Made by a program: the position numbers and the translations under genes
Source: Acetobacteraceae bacterium
GTDB lineage: Bacteria > Pseudomonadota > Alphaproteobacteria > Acetobacterales > Acetobacteraceae
Assembly (NCBI GenBank): GCA_947462945.1
Contig: CANHTE010000053.1
Location: 1-7,444, forward strand
Direction: 5' to 3'
Length of the DNA: 7,444 nucleotides
The notes under the pieces: model-generated
Told to the model about the DNA's origin: nothing
Seen by the model: the letters and a program-made list of their open reading frames with translations, nothing else
The model's database searches: none
In this document: positions 1 to 6,214 of the stretch, one piece after another
Layout: each line of letters starts with the position of its first letter
Position numbering within the stretch: position 1 is the first letter of the stretch

Positions 1-173
1 CCCAGCAGCAATTCATGCGCGTCACCCCGAATCACGGCTTCCCGCAGGGGGGCGGCGCGGCGGCCCAGGATGGTGACATGGGCGCCGGCCGATTTCAGCG
101 CGCGGGCGCAGGCCAGGCCGATCCCCGTGCCACCGCCGCTCACCAGGGCAAACTGTCCCGTCAGATGCTGCAT
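1..173 (-). CDS. SDR family NAD(P)-dependent oxidoreductase, N-terminal part (cut by window edge)
   Basis: This is the first 57 codons of a short-chain dehydrogenase/reductase, read leftward from the ATG at 173 and running out of the window. Seen: a typical SDR start, with a beta strand (FALVS, residues 8-12) leading into the glycine-rich cofactor loop SGGGTGIG (residues 12-19). This is the TGxxxGIG motif with Ser in place of Thr. A second strand then ends in GRR (37-39). Basic residues at that point usually favour NADP(H), which is inference. The catalytic Ser-Tyr-Lys lies outside the window; family members are about 250 residues long. The start is firm because in-frame stops lie 6 and 12 nt upstream and the Rossmann fold starts at once. 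It diverges from the flavoprotein operon across 73 nt, so a role in the same pathway, such as oxidising or reducing a ring-derived hydroxyacyl-CoA, is likely but unproven. Confidence 0.88.
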   Translation of the reverse strand, partial: MQHLTGQFALVSGGGTGIGLACARALKSAGAHVTILGRRAAPLREAVIRGDAHELLL

Positions 174-175
174 GT

Positions 176-187
176 TTTAAGCTTAAA
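176..187. promoter_or_regulatory. Perfect 12-bp AT-rich palindrome, candidate operator
   Basis: TTTAAGCTTAAA is its own reverse complement and stands out in GC-rich surroundings. It begins 3 nt upstream of the SDR start codon and contains the predicted -10 box of the SDR promoter. It lies about 60 nt upstream of the flavoprotein start on the other strand. Dimeric regulators such as MarR or TetR types commonly bind sites like this in divergent promoters of aromatic degradation genes. Which regulator binds here is unknown, and no regulator gene lies in the window. Confidence 0.5.
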
Positions 188-211
188 GCATTGCGGAGCC
201 CCCTCCTTCAA
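182..211 (-). promoter_or_regulatory. Predicted sigma70-type promoter for the SDR gene
   Basis: On the minus strand, TTGAAG (211-206) and TTTAAG (187-182) match the -35 and -10 consensus at 4 of 6 positions each, separated by 18 nt. Transcription would begin around 174-176, only 1-3 nt before the ATG at 173, giving a leaderless or nearly leaderless mRNA. That fits the absence of a Shine-Dalgarno sequence in the 12 nt before the start. The prediction is by eye only. Confidence 0.35.
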
Positions 212-220
212 GCGTAATTT
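191..220 (+). promoter_or_regulatory. Possible weak promoter for the flavoprotein operon
   Basis: TTGCGG (191-196) and TAATTT (215-220) resemble -35 and -10 boxes with 18 nt between them, matching the consensus at 3 and 4 positions. Initiation near 227 would leave a leader of about 20 nt holding the GGAG ribosome site at 237-240. The region overlaps the opposing SDR promoter, so the two would probably compete. The prediction is weak and by eye. Confidence 0.25.
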
Positions 221-236
221 GCGCTGGCAAGCCGAT

Positions 237-240
237 GGAG
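237..240 (+). promoter_or_regulatory. Ribosome binding site that decides the flavoprotein start
   Basis: GGAG lies 6 nt upstream of the ATG at 247. An in-frame ATG at 235 overlaps this site and would add only four residues (MECL) ahead of the Rossmann strand. The ATG at 247 is therefore preferred, giving a protein that begins MRIAVIGGG. Confidence 0.65.
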
Positions 241-246
241 TGTCTG

Positions 247-2544
247 ATGCGCATTGCGGTGATCGGCGGCGGCCCGGCCGGCCTCTACTTCGCCATCCTC
301 ATGAAACGTGACCGCCCTTCGGCCGAGATCATCGTGGTCGAGCGGAACCAGGCGGATGACACCTTCGGCTTCGGCGTCGTGTTCTCGGACGCGACGCTGG
401 ATGCCTTTCAGCATGCCGACGGGACCTCCTACCGCGCGATTGTGAAAAACTTCGCCTATTGGGATGACATCGCGATCATCGCCCGCGGGCATGAGCATCG
501 CGTGGGCGGCAACGGCTTTTGCGGCTGTTCGCGCCGCACGCTGCTGACGCTGTTGCAGGCCCGCGCGCGGGAACTGGGCGTGGTGCTGGAGTTCCGCCGC
601 GAAGCCCGGCCGGAGGATTTCCCCGATTTCGATCTCATCATCGCCGCCGATGGCGTGAACAGCCCGATCCGCACGCAGCATGCCGCCCATTTCCAGCCCG
701 AGGTTGATCTCCGCCCCAATCGTTTCGCCTGGATGGGCAGCACACGCCCGCTGGATGCCTTCAGCTTCTTCTTTCAGGAACGGCCGGAGGGCATCTTCAT
801 CGCCCATGCCTACCAGTATGAGGCCGGCGCCAGCACCTGGGTGCTGGAGACCGACCCCGAGACCTTCGCCCGCGCCGGCCTGGGCGCGATGAACGAGGCC
901 GAGAGCGCCGCCTATTTGGAAGACGTGTTCGCCGAGGCGCTGCAAGGCCACAAGCTCATCACCAACCGCAGCACCTGGCGCCAATTCCCGATGATCCGCT
1001 GCGCGCGATGGGTGAAGGACAACCTCGTTCTGCTGGGCGATGCCAAGGCTTCCGCGCATTTCTCCATCGGCTCCGGCACCAAGCTCGCCATGGAGGATGC
1101 CATCGCGCTGCATGCGGCTTTCATGGCCGGCGGGGAGGTGCCCAGCTGCCTGCATCGCTTTGAGACGGCGCGGCGTGAGGAGGTGGAGAAGACCCAGCAC
1201 GCGGCGGATGTCTCGCTGGTCTGGTTCGAGCATGTGAAGCGCTTCTGGAACTTCCACCCGGCCCGCTTCGCCTTTGGGGTGATGACGCGCAGCAAGGCCA
1301 TCACCTGGGACAACCTGCTGCTCCGCGCGCCCGAATTCGTGGGCGAGGTGCAGGATGTGGTGGCGATGGAAGCCCCGCGCGGCGATGCCCGCAACCCACC
1401 CATGTTCCAGCCCTTCGCGCTGCGCGGCATGGAACTGCCCAACCGCGTCGTCGTCTCGCCCATGTGCCTGTATTCGGCGGAAGAGGGCCTGCCGAATGAT
1501 TTTCACCTGATCCATTACGGCGCGCGCGCCATGGGTGGCGCTGGCCTCATCTTCACCGAAATGACCTGCCCGGCGCCCGAGGCCCGCATCACGCCCGGCT
1601 GCGCCGGTCTCTGGAATGACGCGCAGCAGGCGGCCTGGACGCGCATTGTCGGCAATGCGCATGCTGCCGGCGCCAAGATGTGCCTTCAGCTCGGCCATGC
1701 CGGGCGAAAGGGGGCCACCAAACTGATGTGGGACGGGATGGACCAGCCGCTGGAGGCCGGCGCCTGGCCCATCCTCTCGGCCAGTGCGCTCCCGTATTAC
1801 CCGCACAGCCAGACCCCGCGCGCCATGGACCGCGCCGATATGGACCAGGTGAAGGCAGGGTTCCTGGCTGCCGCTCAGCGTGCCATCGCCTGCGGCTTTG
1901 ACATGCTGGAACTGCATTGCGCCCATGGCTACCTGCTGGGCAGTTTTCTCTCGCCGCTGACCAATCGGCGCCGCGATGAATATGGCGGCAATGTCGCGAA
2001 CCGGCTGCGCTATCCGCTGGAGGTCTTCACCGCCCTGCGCGCCCTCTGGCCCGCGGATCGCCCCATGTCGGTGCGCGTCTCCGCCACCGACTGGGCGGAG
2101 GGCGGTGTCACGGATGCCGACATGCTCGCCATCGCCCGCGCCTTCCGGGAAGCCGGCTGCGACCTGCTGGATGTCTCCACCGGCCAGACCGTCGCCGATG
2201 CCCAGCCGATGTATGGCCGCATGTTCCAGCTTCCCTGGGCGGACATGCTGCGCAATGAGGCCGGCATCGCGGTGATGTGTGTGGGCTCCATCACTACGGC
2301 TGACCAGGTGAACACCATCATCGCCGCCGGCCGGGCGGATCTGGTGGCGCTGGCCCGCCCGCATCTGACGGACCCTTCCTTCACGCTGCACGCGGCGGCA
2401 GAATACGGCGCGCGCGGGGTGAATACGCCCGTGCAATATGGTTGGGGCAAGGATGCGCTGTATCGCAATGCGAAGCGCGCCAGGGAGGATCTGATGGAAC
2501 TGCGCCGCAAAGCCAAGCCCGCGAGCCACGCACCGCATGATTGA
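247..2544 (+). CDS. Bifunctional salicylyl-CoA 5-hydroxylase / 2-aminobenzoyl-CoA monooxygenase-reductase type flavoprotein
   Basis: A 765-residue, two-domain cytoplasmic flavoprotein. Residues 1 to about 375 form a class A FAD hydroxylase: GGGPAGL at 7-13 binds ADP, D135-G136 is the DG motif, and G264-D265 (LLGDAKAS) is the FAD ribityl-contacting GD motif. Residues from about 386 to 745 form an Old Yellow Enzyme domain of the YqjM type: SPMCLY with C407 and Y409, QLGHAGRKG, the substrate-binding H557-C-A-H560 followed by GYLL, and LSPLTNRRRDEYGGN. All the key residues I looked for are present, so both halves should be active. In the family, 2-aminobenzoyl-CoA is hydroxylated at C5 with O2 and NADH, then the ring is reduced to 2-amino-5-oxocyclohex-1-ene-carboxyl-CoA. 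Length matches that roughly 85-kDa enzyme. Salicylyl-CoA is the other named substrate for relatives, and the sequence alone does not separate the two. First gene of the operon; its last 8 nt overlap the next gene. Confidence 0.9.
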   Translation: MRIAVIGGGPAGLYFAILMKRDRPSAEIIVVERNQADDTFGFGVVFSDATLDAFQHADGTSYRAIVKNFAYWDDIAIIARGHEHRVGGNGFCGCSRRTLLTLLQARARELGVVLEFRREARPEDFPDFDLIIAADGVNSPIRTQHAAHFQPEVDLRPNRFAWMGSTRPLDAFSFFFQERPEGIFIAHAYQYEAGASTWVLETDPETFARAGLGAMNEAESAAYLEDVFAEALQGHKLITNRSTWRQFPMIRCARWVKDNLVLLGDAKASAHFSIGSGTKLAMEDAIALHAAFMAGGEVPSCLHRFETARREEVEKTQHAADVSLVWFEHVKRFWNFHPARFAFGVMTRSKAITWDNLLLRAPEFVGEVQDVVAMEAPRGDARNPPMFQPFALRGMELPNRVVVSPMCLYSAEEGLPNDFHLIHYGARAMGGAGLIFTEMTCPAPEARITPGCAGLWNDAQQAAWTRIVGNAHAAGAKMCLQLGHAGRKGATKLMWDGMDQPLEAGAWPILSASALPYYPHSQTPRAMDRADMDQVKAGFLAAAQRAIACGFDMLELHCAHGYLLGSFLSPLTNRRRDEYGGNVANRLRYPLEVFTALRALWPADRPMSVRVSATDWAEGGVTDADMLAIARAFREAGCDLLDVSTGQTVADAQPMYGRMFQLPWADMLRNEAGIAVMCVGSITTADQVNTIIAAGRADLVALARPHLTDPSFTLHAAAEYGARGVNTPVQYGWGKDALYRNAKRAREDLMELRRKAKPASHAPHD

Positions 2545-3781
2545 TCATCGCCGCCACCGCAGGCCCGCGCCACCAGCGCCCATCCTGATCGCCGGCGGCG
2601 GCATCGGGGGTCTGACGCTGGCCCTTTCGCTGCATGAGCGCGGCATCCCCTGCATCGTGCTGGAGGCCGCGAAGGAGGTGCGCCAGCTCGGCGTCGGCAT
2701 CAACACACTCACCAATGCCATCCGGGAATTGGCGGCCCTCGGCCTGCTGCCGGCGCTGGATGCGATTGCCATCCGAACGCGCGAATTGCGCTACCTTGAC
2801 CGTTTCGGCAATCGCATCTGGACCGAGGCGCGCGGCCTGCATGCGGGGCATGATGCGCCGCAGCTTTCCATCCATCGCGGCCGCATGCATGGCGTTTTGT
2901 GGCAGGCGGCGATGGATCGCATGGGGCCGCAGGCCATCCGCACCAACATGCGCCTCGTGGGCTTCGCGCAATCCGGATCGAGCGTCACCGCCAATTTTGC
3001 CGATGGCTCCAGCATTCGGGGCAGTGCGCTGATCGGCGCCGATGGCATTCATTCCATTCTGCGCCAGGCGATGCACCCCGAGGATGGCGGCATTCGCTGG
3101 AATGGCATCCAGATGTGGCGCGGCGCCATCGAATGGCCCGCCTATGAGGGCGGCGACGTGATGTTCGTGGCCGGCGACATGAAGGAAAAGCTGGTCTTCT
3201 ACCCGATCGGCGCTGGCAGCACGCCTGAGACGCGCCTGACCAATTGGGTGGTCTGCGCCCAGATCGGTGATGCCACACGCCCACCGCCCCGGCGCGAGGA
3301 TTGGTCCCGCCCCGGCTTGCTGGAGGAGGTGCTGCCCCATGTGCATCGCTTCCGCGTTCCCGGCCTCGATGTGGAAGCCATGGTCCGCGCCACGCCGGAA
3401 TTCTTCGAATACCCGATGTGCGACCGCGACCCTCTGCCCTTCTGGACCCAGGGCCGCGTGACACTGCTGGGCGATGCCGCGCATGCCATGTACCCCACCG
3501 GCTCCAACGGCGCCTCGCAGGCGATCATTGACGCAAGGCTGCTGGCGCGGCTGCTGGCCGAACAGCCCGTGGAGGCGGCCCTTTCAGCCTATGAGGCCGA
3601 GCGCCTGCCTGCCACGCGGGACATCGCGCTCTCCAACCGCCGTGGCGGGCCGGAGCGCGTGGTGGATGTGGTGAGCGAACGCGCGCCGGACGGCTTTACC
3701 GATCTCAACGCGGTCATCGCGCATGAGGAACTGGCCGCCATTGCGCGGGGCTATGCAAAGCTGGCGGGAATGGTGCGATGA
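2537..3781 (+). CDS. FAD-dependent monooxygenase, PhzS/salicylate-hydroxylase type
   Basis: A 414-residue single-domain class A flavoprotein monooxygenase, which uses NAD(P)H and O2 to hydroxylate an aromatic substrate. Seen: a short basic N-terminal tail (HRRHRR, 4-9), then the FAD Rossmann loop GGGIGGL (20-26), the DG motif GADGIHS (D169, G170), and the GD motif LLGDAAHAMYPTGSNG with G312-D313. No membrane segments or signal peptide are evident. Length and motifs fit the group around 5-methylphenazine-1-carboxylate 1-monooxygenase (PhzS), usually annotated only as flavin-dependent oxidoreductase; the substrate here is not known. The ATG overlaps the end of the fused hydroxylase gene by 8 nt and has no clear ribosome site, so translation is probably coupled. 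It overlaps the hydratase gene by 4 nt (ATGA). It may act on the free aromatic acid, on a hydroxylated side product, or in a step that feeds the CoA pathway; all three are inference. Confidence 0.87.
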   Translation: MIDHRRHRRPAPPAPILIAGGGIGGLTLALSLHERGIPCIVLEAAKEVRQLGVGINTLTNAIRELAALGLLPALDAIAIRTRELRYLDRFGNRIWTEARGLHAGHDAPQLSIHRGRMHGVLWQAAMDRMGPQAIRTNMRLVGFAQSGSSVTANFADGSSIRGSALIGADGIHSILRQAMHPEDGGIRWNGIQMWRGAIEWPAYEGGDVMFVAGDMKEKLVFYPIGAGSTPETRLTNWVVCAQIGDATRPPPRREDWSRPGLLEEVLPHVHRFRVPGLDVEAMVRATPEFFEYPMCDRDPLPFWTQGRVTLLGDAAHAMYPTGSNGASQAIIDARLLARLLAEQPVEAALSAYEAERLPATRDIALSNRRGGPERVVDVVSERAPDGFTDLNAVIAHEELAAIARGYAKLAGMVR

Positions 3782-4524
3782 GGATCGAAATCACCCGTGA
3801 GGGCGATGTGCGGCGCGTCACCATCGCCCATCACGGCAAGCTGAACACGCTGAACTCGGAATTGCTGCTGCAATTGGCGGCGGCCTTCGAGGTGGAGCCC
3901 GAAATCCGCGCCGTGGTGCTGACGGGCGAGGGCGAGCGCGCCTTCATCGGCGGTGCCGATATCCGCGAAATGGGCGCCATCACCACGCCCGCGCAGGGCC
4001 AGGCTTTCATCCAGCGCGTGCATGGCGCCTGCGCCGCCATTCGCAACTGCCGCGTGCCGGTGATCGCGCGCATCCAGGGCTGGTGCCTGGGTGCCGGCCT
4101 GGAAATCGCCGCCGCCTGCGATTTGCGCGTGGCGGCCGATGCCGCGAAATTCGGCATGCCCGAGGTGCGCGTGGGCATCCCCTCCGTGGTCGAGGCCGCG
4201 TTGTTGCCGGGGCTGATCGGCTGGGGCCGCACCCGCCGGCTGCTTTTGCTGGCGGAGACTCTGGACGCCGCCACCATGGAGGCCTGGGGTTTTCTCGAAC
4301 GCGTCGTGCCGCTGCATGCACTGGACGGCGCGGTGGCCGAATGGCTGGCCCTGCTGGGTGAGGCCGGGCCGGTCGCCATCGCCAACCAGAAGGCGCTGAT
4401 CCGCGCCTGGGAGGATTTGCCGCTGAGCCAGGCCATCGCCGCCGGCATCCCCGCCTTCGCCAAATCCTGGGAGACGGCGGAGCCCACAGCGATGATGGGG
4501 CATTTCCTCAACCGCAAGCGTTAG
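3778..4524 (+). CDS. Enoyl-CoA hydratase/isomerase (crotonase) family protein
   Basis: A 248-residue crotonase. Seen: the first oxyanion-hole segment GGADIREM (A60-D61), the second oxyanion-hole segment LGAGLE (G107) with E109, and MPE with E129. E109 and E129 have the same 20-residue spacing as the two catalytic glutamates E144 and E164 of rat mitochondrial enoyl-CoA hydratase, so a true hydratase, or hydrolase-like activity using both acids, is plausible. The segment after E129 (VGIPSVVEAALLP) differs from the GTIPGAGGTQRL of the classic hydratase, so a specialised subfamily is likely. Its start overlaps the monooxygenase stop as ATGA, with a weak GGGA ribosome site 8 nt upstream. As last gene of the operon, it could add water to, or open, the dearomatised ring CoA ester made by the first gene. 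The exact step is inference. Confidence 0.88.
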   Translation: MRIEITREGDVRRVTIAHHGKLNTLNSELLLQLAAAFEVEPEIRAVVLTGEGERAFIGGADIREMGAITTPAQGQAFIQRVHGACAAIRNCRVPVIARIQGWCLGAGLEIAAACDLRVAADAAKFGMPEVRVGIPSVVEAALLPGLIGWGRTRRLLLLAETLDAATMEAWGFLERVVPLHALDGAVAEWLALLGEAGPVAIANQKALIRAWEDLPLSQAIAAGIPAFAKSWETAEPTAMMGHFLNRKR

Positions 4525-6137
4525 CCGCGAAGCGCCTTGATCTGCGCCGGATAGCTGGAGGGGTCGGTCCGCACGTCAATCAGGCGCGGGCCAGGGCTGG
4601 CCAGGGCTTCGGCCAGGGCTGCATCCAGCCCCATGGCGTCGGCCACCTGCCAGGCGCTGCCGCCCATGCCGCGCATGATGGTGGCGAAATCCACCATCGG
4701 CCAATCCAGCGCGCCATCGGGCAAATCCCGTTCGCCCTTCTTGATGTCAATCAGCGAGAGGGTGGCATCGTTGAACACCACCACGGTCAGGTTCACGCCC
4801 AGCGCGGCGGCGGTGGCCAATTCGCCGATGGCCATCAACAATCCGCCATCGCCGGTAAAGGCGACGGCACCGCGCGCGGGGTCATGCCAGGCGGCCGCTA
4901 TGGCGGCGGGCAGGGCGTAGCCCATGGTGGCCAGCCCGTTGGAAATCAGCAGGTCACCCGGGCGTTCGGCCCGCCAGAAGGTGGTGCAGGGGAACATATG
5001 CGCGCCCGCATCCACGCTCACGCGGGGGTCGGCCCCCAGGCGGCGGCAGGCCTCCTGCGTGACGCGGACGATGTCGGAGGGTGCCATGCCGCGATTGCCG
5101 CCGGGGGCATTCTCCAACGCAGCCAGCCAGGCGGCGCGCAGGGCGCCCAGCCGGCCCTCGGGCCAGGCGCTGGGCGGCGCATCCTCGGCCAGTGCGTTGG
5201 CCGCCTGCTCCCAGGCGCCGATGATGGCCAGTTCGGGCTTGCGATACTCCATCTCTCGCACGGCGCAGGCGAGGTCGAGGATGGGGGCCGCGTAGCGCCA
5301 GGGCTGGCCCACGAATTCCACCGGATCAGCGCCGGCCAGGATGATGAGGTCTGCATCGCGCAGCAGCGGCGCTTCCGCCTCGCCCCCCGTGAAGACCCCG
5401 CCGAAGAGGGGGTGCGTGTCGGGCAGCACGCCCTTGGCCTTGTAGGTGACCAGGGCCGGGCAGCCCAAGGCCTCGATCAGGCGGCGCGTGGCGGCGGCCC
5501 GGGCGGGGTCGGTGGATTCCAGACCGATGATGACGGCGGGGCGCCGGGCGGCCGCCAACATGCGCCGGGCCTCAGCCAAGGCCGCGGGGGAGGGGGGATT
5601 GAGCGCCGGCCAGGCCCAGCTGGCCCCAGGTGCGGCCGGTGCGCGGGCGGCATCGCCGGCCAGCTCCAGATAGCCAGGGCCACGCGGCGCACCCATGGCG
5701 GCGGCCAGAACACGCGGCGCCTCGGCCGCGCCTACGCCACATGCGCGCGTGACGGGCGCCATCATGGCGGCCTGGTCAAAAAGCTGATGCGTCACGTAGC
5801 GGCTTTCGCGCGCGGCGAAGCCATCCGCCACCAGGATCACCGGCGCGCGCTCCAGCGAGGCATTGGCCATGCCATTGGCCGCGTTCGAGACCCCCGGGCC
5901 ACGCGTCGTCAAAAGCCCCACCGGCCGATGCGTCAGCTCCGCGAGCGCAGAGGCCATGATGCCCGCGCCGGTCTCGGTACGTGCCAGCAGGAAGGGTATG
6001 CCCTCAGCCTTGGCTGCGGCGATCAAATCCAGGCTCGAGCCACCGCCGGGCACGCCGAAAATCGCGGGCATGCCGGCTTCGGCAAAGCTGCGCATCATGG
6101 CTTCGGCGCCGGTGGTGAGCTGCGGCTGATCGTTCAT
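4521..6137 (-). CDS. Thiamine-diphosphate-dependent enzyme, acetolactate synthase/benzoylformate decarboxylase-like
   Basis: A 538-residue protein with the three-domain layout of the ThDP decarboxylase superfamily. Seen: an N-terminal PYR domain with FGVPGGG (27-33) and the cofactor-activating glutamate E55 in RTETGAG; TRGPGVSNAANGMANA, typical of the acetolactate synthase branch; a central domain from roughly 190 to 330; and a PP domain with the metal/ThDP motif starting G429-D430-G431 and ending 24 residues later at N456-D457. The usual pair at that place is NN, here ND. The enzyme probably decarboxylates or ligates a 2-oxo acid, but which one cannot be read. No regulatory small subunit lies beside it, so a role in branched-chain amino acid synthesis is unlikely. 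The ATG at 6137 is chosen over an in-frame upstream ATG at 6296 because AGGGAG lies 6 nt before it and the 53 extra residues look non-homologous. It converges with the hydratase gene, overlapping by 4 nt. Confidence 0.85.
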   Translation of the reverse strand: MNDQPQLTTGAEAMMRSFAEAGMPAIFGVPGGGSSLDLIAAAKAEGIPFLLARTETGAGIMASALAELTHRPVGLLTTRGPGVSNAANGMANASLERAPVILVADGFAARESRYVTHQLFDQAAMMAPVTRACGVGAAEAPRVLAAAMGAPRGPGYLELAGDAARAPAAPGASWAWPALNPPSPAALAEARRMLAAARRPAVIIGLESTDPARAAATRRLIEALGCPALVTYKAKGVLPDTHPLFGGVFTGGEAEAPLLRDADLIILAGADPVEFVGQPWRYAAPILDLACAVREMEYRKPELAIIGAWEQAANALAEDAPPSAWPEGRLGALRAAWLAALENAPGGNRGMAPSDIVRVTQEACRRLGADPRVSVDAGAHMFPCTTFWRAERPGDLLISNGLATMGYALPAAIAAAWHDPARGAVAFTGDGGLLMAIGELATAAALGVNLTVVVFNDATLSLIDIKKGERDLPDGALDWPMVDFATIMRGMGGSAWQVADAMGLDAALAEALASPGPRLIDVRTDPSSYPAQIKALRG

Positions 6138-6143
6138 GGTGTT

Positions 6144-6149
6144 CTCCCT
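6144..6149 (-). promoter_or_regulatory. Strong ribosome binding site of the ThDP enzyme gene
   Basis: AGGGAG on the minus strand lies 6 nt before the ATG at 6137. It fixes the start and argues against the 53-residue longer reading from 6296. Confidence 0.75.
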
Positions 6150-6153
6150 GGTG

Positions 6154-6210
6154 GGGCAAAGCATAGGCCTTGGGCGCGTCTCGCCAAGCTGCCCGCGACT
6201 TGGGCAAAGC
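6154..6210. repeat. 9-bp direct repeat pair in the ThDP gene promoter region
   Basis: GGGCAAAGC occurs at 6154-6162 and again at 6202-6210, 48 nt apart. The first copy overlaps the proposed -10 box of the ThDP enzyme gene and the second lies upstream of its -35 box. This layout could suit a regulator binding paired sites, but a 9-bp match in biased DNA can also arise by chance. Confidence 0.3.
6160..6187 (-). promoter_or_regulatory. Possible promoter of the ThDP enzyme gene
   Basis: On the minus strand, TTGGCG (6187-6182) and TATGCT (6165-6160) match -35 and -10 boxes at 3 and 4 positions with a 16-nt spacer. Initiation near 6153 would give a short leader carrying the AGGGAG site. This is a by-eye prediction with modest matches. 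Confidence 0.28.
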
Positions 6211-6214
6211 CGTT

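Noticed and set aside
15..311. Plus-strand open frame of 98 codons crossing the SDR and the start of the flavoprotein
   Set aside because: It overlaps two supported genes and the promoter spacer and shows no motif or ribosome site.
1381..1410. Possibility that the flavoprotein is two genes or a frameshifted pair joined in the middle
   Set aside because: The frame is continuous through the linker at about residues 375-386, and the fused architecture is known for this enzyme family.
208..2538. Long antisense open frame (776 codons) opposite the fused flavoprotein gene
   Set aside because: It is a shadow created by high GC at third codon positions. Its translation is rich in His, Arg, Gly and Ala with no recognisable domain, while the plus strand has intact flavoprotein motifs throughout.
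2381..3484. Antisense open frame of 367 codons opposite the second monooxygenase
   Set aside because: It has no family motifs or ribosome site, spans the junction of two well-supported plus-strand genes, and has the low-complexity composition of a GC-bias shadow.
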